Shown: piece by piece, positions 56,271-64,000 of the stretch
Layout of the letters: each line of letters begins with the position of its first letter
Position numbering within the stretch: position 1 is the first letter of the stretch
DNA from: Anaspis maculata
Lineage: Eukaryota; Arthropoda; Insecta; Coleoptera; Scraptiidae
Length of the DNA: 64,000 nt
Direction of reading: 5' to 3'
NCBI GenBank assembly: GCA_949128115.1
Contig: OX421961.1
Coordinates: forward strand, 127,537,050 to 127,601,049
Program-made: the position numbers and the translations under genes
The notes under the pieces: model-generated
What the model was told of the DNA's origin: nothing
Databases searched by the model: none
Seen by the model: only the letters and a program-made list of their open reading frames with translations

Positions 56271-58143
56271 TAGCCCAGGCATATTGGTTTTAACCCGCAA
56301 CCAATTCTCACAAAGCTGAAATTTGGTATACGGGCCTTGTAAGACCTAAGGAATAACATATCAAAATACTCGGTGGCACACCCTTGTGCGTCATTGATTG
56401 TGGGGGAGGGGGCTAAATATTGCCATTTTAAATGCGTAAATGACACCCTGTAGCTTATATAAATGAAATAAATCATATTTAGATGCCTCAAGGCTTCACA
56501 ATATTTGCTTGACGTTTGAATTGTTGATAAGTAGTTCGGGTTGCCTGGAAAAAAAAGAAGATCGGCAAAATTTATTTTGTTTTTCTCTCAAAAACCTCTG
56601 ATTGATATCGGCAAGTGTGGTATCGTTTCTAACTAAATTTTGGCCTCTGATATCAAATATGGTGTTTAAAATTGAATTGAAACACGATTAAACAAGTTTT
56701 ACTGGAAAAACGACGATTTTTGCCATCTGAAATTGTCGTTTTGTAATTTTGGTTTCCGTATGGTTAGAATCATCTCAATTGAGTATCTCCAACAGAATTC
56801 ATTGTTCTTGACCATTTTATACCTCAAAACGATGAAAACAATGTGCCTGTATTCATTACAAGATCAGAAAATTGATCTGCTGTGAAAGTGATTATATGCC
56901 CAATTTTCTCCCGAAAATGCATACAATTTTTGCAGTTCTTTTTTTTACTGATGAATGATGGAGCGGTTCCACTGTTTTTGTGTGTAATACTAAGCGAAGC
57001 TCTTCCTCTATCAGAAAATATCAAAAGCTATTGTATCTATCGGGCACTAGAAACATAAAATCATCTTTTCTGTAGCCGTTATTCCATTTTCAGAAAAAAA
57101 AGTAGGTGTAAAACTTGTTCATTAAAAAATTTATGCTCTGACTTTGTAATATAAATAGGCGTGAGTAATTGATGCTGTTTTTGTCCAAGATTAACATAAA
57201 TATAGGATTTGTCGGTAGTTTTTATTTTGGCAGCTTCAGACAATGATGCCCCTAAACGAAGAAACCACATTTTTTTTGTAGAGAATTCATTATTTTCGGG
57301 ATGAGCACTGTGAATATCAACTGTTCACTCATCAGTCTCATCACTTGAGTCTGTTTCGAAGATGGGAAGAAGAACCTATCAACAATGCTCAGCTTTATTG
57401 GCATTCACAAAATATTCTGACATGTTTTTCATTCAAAGATCCAGGAGAGAAATTCCACCTTGCGCGTACTATTCACGCCACTATCAAGCAGAAATGTTTC
57501 ATGGCTACCGGAGTCCACTTCATAGGCAACAATATACCATGTTTCCTTTGAGACCCACCTTATATTGTTCAAATGATTGGTTCGTCCACAGGAACAGTTT
57601 TAGAGAAAAGTGTCTGGGTGAATTTTTTGACTAGATATTCAAAGCCTCAAAATCGTAGGAGGCACAGAGGTGTAAGCCCAAATATTTTGATATGTTCTTC
57701 CTTAGGGATCATACCAGTTATATATCAATATTCAACTTTGTACGACATTGCTTGAGGCTTTAAATTCTCACATGGTTTTTCCTGAAGTATCCGGGCGACA
57801 AATTAACACTCAGCCGCCTTTCCCGCAGAACTAACCAATCGGAAGAGTTACAAAGGCTCCCTCACACACTTAAGCACTAACAACAAATCTCTTTTGTTTA
57901 TTTGAAACATATCTTATATCGATCGGATACTCCGTTCACTTGCAGGAACAGCTTGGAGATAAGTATCTCTCTAATTCTTAGAACTTGACCTTTGAGGATG
58001 AAAATCAAAGGACGCACGAAGGTGTAAGTCCAAGTATTTTGATATGTTGTTCCGTAAGTCCAATAGAGCATATAGACCAAAATTCAGCTTCGAGGGAATT
58101 TGTTACGGGTTACCACGATCTTTTGACTAAAATGCCTGGGCTA
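56271..58143 (-). mobile_element. TIR element B, 1.87 kb, inverted relative to A
   Basis: Ends TAGCCCAGGCATATTGG and AAAATGCCTGGGCTA; its right end corresponds to the left end of element A. Match to A is high throughout (over 90 percent by eye), with small changes such as GGTTTTAACCCGCAACCAAT for GGTTAAAACC order and single-base differences in the shared open frames. It lies between the LINE and host sequence of segmental copy 2. Confidence 0.92.
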
Positions 58144-59265
58144 ACATATATTTGGATCAAATCTGGGCGAAAATCTCACGTGTTATCTCTCCCCATAGAA
58201 TAAAAAAGATATAACCCTTTCCGCATCGACGATGAGTCTATGAGCATTAAAAGCTAGTGTTCCTCAAAGGGAACCTCTTTGAACAATGCCCAAAAATTCA
58301 GTGTCGCTTCGAAAACGCTCCAAGACAGAAAGAAACATAACATCATTTCGCAGGTTAATTAATTAGAAGCTCAGAGCGATAAACTTACAACACTTGATTG
58401 TTGATTTGAGTGAAGTTATATAATCCAACGTGAAATAGAGCTGCTGGATAAGTCTGTGAATTCAAAACTACAGCACCAGCCGGATATAAATTTATTAAAC
58501 GTAAACACTCAACTTTATGTGAATTATTTGATCGATAACTGAAATTATGGCTATAATTTGGAAATACCAAGACAATACTCAATGAACAATAATATCTCTC
58601 TAAGTACAACTGAATAATCAAGCGGTTTCCTCTCGTACAAATGAAATGGGCTGAAAAAAAGAAATGGTGGTGTGAAATCAACGAGGTATCAATCAATTAT
58701 GCAGGGAATTAAAACTCAAGTGCGTTAGCTCACCAATAGTTCTGCAAAATTAGGAAGAGTGTGGAACGGAATTAAATTGGAAGAGTGGAATGGATTTGGC
58801 GCAGGGTTCGCACGTAGTTAGGGTGTGCTTTTCTTTCAGAAACCGAATGTAAACTTGAATTAACTAATTCCTATCGTTAGCTGGTTTCCTCACGACTGGA
58901 AACTATGTAATAAATAATTAGGTCAACTGAAGTAATTAAGGTCAACTAAGTTGAATTGGCGATGATTGATTGTATCGTATCGTATTATTTCGTTATTTGA
59001 TTAATTCGTAATAAAGATGAGGTATGGTTGAATGACTTTTTTTTCCAACATTTACTTAAATCATCCTCTTTCAAAGAATCTGAGGTTACTCGCATAACTG
59101 GGGTACTTGCATGAGGGATGGGGAGAGTCAATGGAGTTGGAAATTCATTGAAATAAATCAGTTAAATGAACAAGTTATAAAAAACTACGGCACAACAGAA
59201 TACACAACGTATGGTCAATAATGGTAACACAGCTGATTAATTAAGGGAAAGGGGGTTTCCATCTT

Positions 59266-60000
59266 GATAATTAGGGGCTCAACGACGTATCTTTGAATAC
59301 AATGGGAAATTCGGCTTCAGTGCCGGAGCTTGTGCCGATCAAATCTAAACCAGAGAGAATTGTTGAGTTCATGACAGTGAGAGGAAGCCGCTGAATGTTG
59401 ACGATAGAGTCGTGCATGTACTGATTTTTTTTGTGGGGGGGGTCCATGGTCACTGTAGTCACTTTAGGAAAGGTGACTCCCAGCTCGACGTGTGAATTTC
59501 AGGCACGTTTCAATGGCATTGGTATCAATCATGTCTCAGTGTTGCTGACTCATTCCTCATTTCAGCTTCCTTGCCAGTTATAGCTTATTGTGATAGTAAT
59601 GGATTCCTGGGGGCTGTATTTACCGCGTCAAAAGTGACCAAATTGAAGTGTACTATGCTCAGAGAATCAAGTTCAAGAGAAATGGTTCGGGCAAGTGCAA
59701 GTGCGCCATCTGTTGATTGATAGCAGTAATCCGCTGGTGAGGGTTCTGTTTTGTACATGTTGCTTTCGCCTCCCTCCCGTTACCACGCTGCAGCTTCTGG
59801 AGTTGTTTCTCGATCTTGGGTATGCCACGGTGGCAACGCGAATCTGTTCCTGATCCGCGCCACAGTTGAGCTGATTCGTGTGAAAATCTGTAGCCACAGG
59901 GCCTGGAGCGAGGTCAATAGTGGCCGTTGATGAGAACGGAGCGCCATTTCCTCTCAATACTTTTTGGGCAAGCACAATCTTTTTAGCCACTGAATTTTCT
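59266..60000 (-). other. Two unrecognised open frames, minus strand
   Basis: Frames 59,990-59,673 (105 codons, containing STATIDLAPGPVATDFHTN and NCGADQEQIRVATVAYPRSR) and 59,462-59,271 (63 codons, with IQRLPLTVMNSTILSGLDL) lie in the same direction 0.2 kb apart. The region starts just after the segmental duplication ends and is more balanced in base composition than the intron. The amino acid composition looks protein-like, but I cannot name a family and frames are not continuous. It may be a decayed mobile-element or exogenous gene fragment. Confidence 0.3.
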
Positions 60001-61033
60001 CGCGTCAGTAATTCTTCATCATGGTATTAATAATTATAGTTTTTCCCTCTTTTTTTTCATCATTTACCGCAAATTTCTGCGACACACTGTTTTTTTCATG
60101 GCGAAATTTTTGAGTTCAATCAAAGTACTATGGCATGCAACAGTTCAAGGTTGTTTTAGAAACTATGCATTAATCCTTGAAAGGACTAATCAACATCTTC
60201 GGTTATTGCCGAATAATTGATCTACCCTGTTAGCGGGACCTTCATTAATAATTTAGACGTTTTGAATAAGTCAATATGCGGTATTATTTAGGAGTAGGTA
60301 TTGTACCTATAAACACTAGGTATTTTGGCTTGGTCGATACGCACAAGGGAACTGGGTGAAAACCAACTAAAACATCATGCGATCAATTTTTCTACCGTTT
60401 TTTTCTATGGAACCTGAATCTTTCTAAATCTAGAAACAATAATTTGAACACTAGCATACTGAGAAGGTCGTATATTATAATTATATCCATCCGCATAGAT
60501 ATCCGCAGTATTAGAGAATGAATTATGATTTTCTTGCGAACTAGTTATCTATCTTCTTCACTGTAATTTCCCCGGATCCTCTCAGGTGTCCATGCTGAGT
60601 TTTCAAGTGCAATTTTGATTAATGATCCATCCCCGAGCTGCATGCCAGAATACGGCGGGTATTTAAGTTGGAACCGTGTGTATATTTACTGTGCCGTGCA
60701 AGGAATCTCGCTTTGAAGGAGAGGTTGAAACGTAAGCATTCGCGCTAATTCACCTGGGAATTTACCTGCTAACCTGCTTATCCTAAAATAAAAGTCGGTT
60801 CAGCGTAAACAAAAAAGCACCTCTGATCCAATCGCGTAAACTATTCCGGTTGGTTTTACTTCAGGACCTGGACTTGGTGAGGCAATCAGAGCTCAAAACA
60901 GCAAAGTTTCTCGGTAGCCTGCAGTTGCAACGAACTTCAGAATATTCAACGGATCACCTTGAAGTCATGCAATCAAAAACTCATAATTTCAAACATTGAA
61001 TGCAAAACTTGATTATTTCATCCTCGAAATATA
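60001..61033. other. Intron sequence, no gene recognised
   Basis: AT-rich, no open frame above 60 codons and no repeat that I can support. Confidence 0.5.
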
Positions 61034-61190
61034 CAGGGGTTCACTTTTTTTCGTCAATATTCCAGAGTATGGTAGGGCAGAAAAAATTGATACTGCCGCA
61101 AAAAAAAATTACAAAAATTAAAAACTGAGGAAAAAAATTAAAATTCAAAAATTACAAATTCCACATTGACAAAAAAAGTGAAACACCCTG
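61034..61190. mobile_element. MITE, 157 bp, TA-flanked
   Basis: CAGGGGTTCACTTTTTTTCG at the left against, reversed, CAGGGTGTTTCACTTTTTTT at the right, both continuing GTCAAT. TA flanks at 61,032-61,033 and 61,191-61,192. The middle is A-rich. Confidence 0.88.
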
Positions 61191-61469
61191 TATTGCAGGT
61201 TGCACGTATTGAACAAATTTTTGATCTATGAGTTTGCTTCATGTTTAAAAATATAGGCCAAAAAATACGTTGTTCGTTGAGAAAAACTGCAAAATATTGT
61301 TGAAAAGTATAACTGGTTGCCTGCTCACTGGTGATTGTTCTAATTCATACAGGGTGCGGCGCGGCGGACGGTTCAAAGTTATAGTGATAACTTTTGCGTG
61401 GAGGTACCGATTTTCAAAATTATTGATGCATTCAAATCCCGGAAGCTTAGGAATTAATGAAAATTTTGT

Positions 61470-63900
61470 ATGAAGTTTCTAGGATTGCTCGAGATTTCTA
61501 CAAGATTCTTGAAAAAGTTTTAGGATCTTCTGAAGATTATGGATAATAAACTTGCTTTATTGTGCGATGTACAGAAAAAGGGTTAATATATGAATATGAT
61601 TCTACGTGATTTCTAAAAATACTTACGAGATTTCTGAGGACTCTTGTGAGAATTTCTTGGGATTTTCGAAGATTTCTTCATGAAGATTCGTTTGAAATTC
61701 CCAGAGATTCCTGAATATTTTCACAGAATTTTCAAGGATTCCGTAATACCGTATGTTCGTTAAAATCATGAATTAGGGTAGGCTGTGAACTTCGAAACGT
61801 ATGTCCAAAATGTATTCCATGACGACGGCTCATCATGTTGACATCAAATTTGAGTGATTATTGATAAATTCACGACACTCATTTTTACCTCCATAGCCTG
61901 CTCTAATTCATGATTTTAACGAACATACGGTATTTCTGCGGATTTTGTAGGAATTTCCAGAGATTTCCACAAGATTGTTCCAGATTTCTGAAGATTTTTC
62001 CACGAGATTTCTGAAAATTCATGAGGCTTCTGAAAGACTTCAAAAGATCCTCAGAAATCTCTGGAAACTCCTACAGGATCATTTCTGAGAACGACTTCGG
62101 GATTTCTAGAGATTTCCAAAGGTCTGTATGAAATTTCAAAGGATTTCTACGACAATTCTAGGATTTTCTAGAGACTCCTGAAGTTGACCAATAATTTCCA
62201 AGTATTTTTTGATAATAATATGGTTTCTGGGAATTTCTAAAAGGTTCAAGATTTCTAAATGATTCTTAGGGATTCACAGGGATTTGTGTAAGATTTTGAG
62301 AGATTTCTGAAGATGTCTACGGGGTTTCTGATCTTATATCAACGAGATTTGTGAAGGTTCCTGTTGAATTTCTAGGGATTCCTGAAGATTTCCACGGGAG
62401 CACTAGAAATTCCTGAAGATTTGTTTGGGATTTCTATAAACTGAATTGTGAAATCTTTGTTATTACCTTACAGATTTTATGATGTTCAAGATTTTTTGAT
62501 AGTGATTAATTGGGTACATGATCCGCGTACCTACCTACAACTTGTCTGTGATATTTTTATTTATTATCATTGCTTCTACGTATTTTTCTATTTTAAAATT
62601 GCTTGACAATGTTTATGAACCAATGAGACTCATAATATGCTGTAATACTCAGTCGAGAAGGGAAAAGGGCAATAAAGCTAAAAGTTGAGAGTTGAGAAAA
62701 TCTGAATATTCTACGGAATTTCTAAGAATTTTGAAAGGTTTCTACAAGATATCTAGGGATATTGAATAGTTTTACAAAATTTTCAGGGATTTGAAAGTTT
62801 AAAAAAAAAATTCTAGAGAATTCTGAGATTGGGGATGTGGACCTTTGTGATTTTTATTATTTTCAAGATTTCTACACGCTGAGATTGGACACTAGTGTGG
62901 GATTTCGGGGGATTTCTAGAGATTTCTACAAGATTTCTGAATATTTCTGAGGTTTGTCAATCAGTTCTGAAAGTTTCGACAGGGTTTGTGAACATTTGTA
63001 TGGAATTTCTAGGCATTTTCTAAGGTTTTCATGGAAATTTTTAGGACTTTGAAGATTTGTACAAAATCTTTGAATATTCCCAAAGATTATCAAGGAATGA
63101 CCAGGGATTTCTACAGAGTTTCTGAGTACTTATGTGAGAATTTCTGGGTGTTTCTCAAGACTCTCTAGGGATCTCTAGATGATCTCAAGGGATTCCTTGA
63201 AAATGAGTATAAGATTTCTAAAAATTTCGAGAATTTGTGAGAATTTCTATGGATTTTTGGAGATTTTTACGGAATTTTTTGGTATTTCAAAAAATTTCTA
63301 TGGAGATTTGTGGGGATTTCTATAGTTCTTCACAGGATTACTAAAGATTTTTAAAGATTCCTGCCAGATTGCTTAACATTTCTGAAAATTTTTGGGGCGT
63401 TCTAAAGATTCCTGTAGAATTTCTGGGAATTTGTTATTATTTCTACGAGATTTTTAGGAACTTCCAGAGATTTTTTCGAGATCTCCAACAGTTTGCAGAA
63501 GTTTTCAGGGATTTCCAGAGATTTGTATGGGATTTGTGATTTGTAGGGACCTCTACGATGATTCTAAGGAAAAGATTTCTGAAGATAACCAATAATTACA
63601 AGAATTTCTTGAGACTTTTGATGATTCTCGCGAGAGTTCGAGCGATTTCCAAAAGTCTTTACGGGACTTTTACGGAATTCTCGAGATTCCTGCGGGATTT
63701 CTAAGAGAATTGCTAAAGATTTGTATGGAATTTCTAGGAATATTTGAAGGTTTTCATGCAAATTTTCAGAATTTTCAAAGATTTTTACAAGATTAGTTGA
63801 GAGTTCTGAAGATTTCTAAAGATTTCTGAGAACTTCTAGGGAGCTCCAAAGATTTCTACAGAATCTCTAGATATTTCTCTACAAGATTTTCAGCGACTTT
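61470..63900. repeat. Degenerate minisatellite of GATTTCT / GAAGATTTC units
   Basis: The stretch is dominated by words such as AGATTTCTGAAGATTTC, GATTTCTAGGGATTTC, AGATTTCTACAAGATTTC and their one- or two-base variants, roughly every 15-20 bp, all in the same orientation. Breaks occur at the MITE (61,747-61,932) and at 62,430-62,695, where ordinary AT-rich DNA lies. The 65-codon minus frame at 63,564-63,761 (repeated LEIP/SREF) is a by-product. Confidence 0.92.
61747..61932. mobile_element. Hairpin MITE, 186 bp, inside the minisatellite
   Basis: TACCGTATGTTCGTTAAAAT at the left and ATTTTAACGAACATACGGTA at the right are exact inverted repeats, extending to CATGAATTAG/CTAATTCATG with no mismatch over 30 bp. 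The outer TA may be the duplicated target. The loop is complex sequence unlike the minisatellite. Confidence 0.92.
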
Positions 63901-64000
63901 AGATATTTAAACGAGATTCCTTATTGCGATTTAATCAATAAGGTGCTATCATTGGAACCTTCGAATTTCACTGGTTTCTTGAATAAAATAAAATAAAATG

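Larger units (their letters stand above)
54035..59265 (+). repeat. Segmental duplication, copy 2 (partner 13,250-16,235)
   Basis: Same orientation as copy 1. It is larger because it took up a SINE (54,389-54,616), a LINE with nested MITE (about 54,858-56,270) and TIR element B (56,271-58,143). It lacks the MITE at 14,212 and the LINE at 14,925 of copy 1. Host blocks resume at 58,154 (CAAATCTGGGCG) and run to about 59,265. Confidence 0.92.

Overview
This window is non-coding-rich DNA from an insect nuclear genome. The evidence is two spliced exons of a phosphodiesterase 11-type gene with an insect-like protein sequence, insect-type non-LTR retrotransposon remnants, tRNA-derived SINEs, many TA-flanked MITEs, and frequent TAGGTACCTA-like words. 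The order cannot be fixed from sequence alone. No bacterial operon, CRISPR array, rRNA gene or functional tRNA gene was seen.

Host gene. Only two stretches are confidently host coding. Both lie on the minus strand: an 84-codon exon at 39,195-39,446 (second half of GAF domain A plus the inter-GAF linker) and a 48-codon exon at 4,803-4,946 (linker plus start of GAF domain B). Both have canonical AG/GT borders and phase 0 ends, and they join in frame, so they are taken as consecutive exons of one cGMP/cAMP phosphodiesterase 11 gene (Pde11) separated by a 34.2-kb intron. The rest of GAF-B and the catalytic domain must lie left of base 1. The first part of GAF-A and the N-terminus were not found and probably lie right of base 64,000. 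Most of the window is therefore intron of one large gene.

Layout. 1-4.8 kb: a 119-bp satellite, an unrecognised GC-richer block, then intron. 4.8-13 kb: exon, then intron with a pair of direct repeats. 13.2-16.2 kb: copy 1 of a segmental duplication, carrying a MITE and a 5'-truncated LINE, bordered by a SINE. 16.7-20.3 kb: LTR-like repeats, hairpin MITEs and a hAT-type MITE. 22.3-24 kb: a long foldback. 26.7-28 kb: a TIR element built from short palindromic words. 29.4-33.3 kb: a large inverted pair with nested elements. 34.3-36.9 kb: a satellite array capped by inverted subterminal repeats. 38 kb: a small foldback. 39.2 kb: exon. 41.2-44.7 kb: LINE ORF1 split by a 2.8-kb foldback. 45.2-49.5 kb: a second, oppositely oriented array of the same satellite, interrupted by a TIR element and a SINE. 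49.6-51.8 kb: mariner-like transposase and LINE ORF2 relics. 54-59.3 kb: copy 2 of the segmental duplication, with its own SINE, LINE, MITE and TIR-element insertions. 61-63.9 kb: MITEs and a degenerate GATTTCT-type minisatellite.

How it fits together. The duplicated block preserves empty sites for several insertions, so insertion events can be read directly. The most unusual overall property is the number of long inverted repeats inside one transcription unit, which would form double-stranded hairpins in the pre-mRNA. All repeat boundaries come from reading by eye, not from alignment, and should be treated as accurate to a few bases where a terminus is quoted and to tens of bases otherwise.
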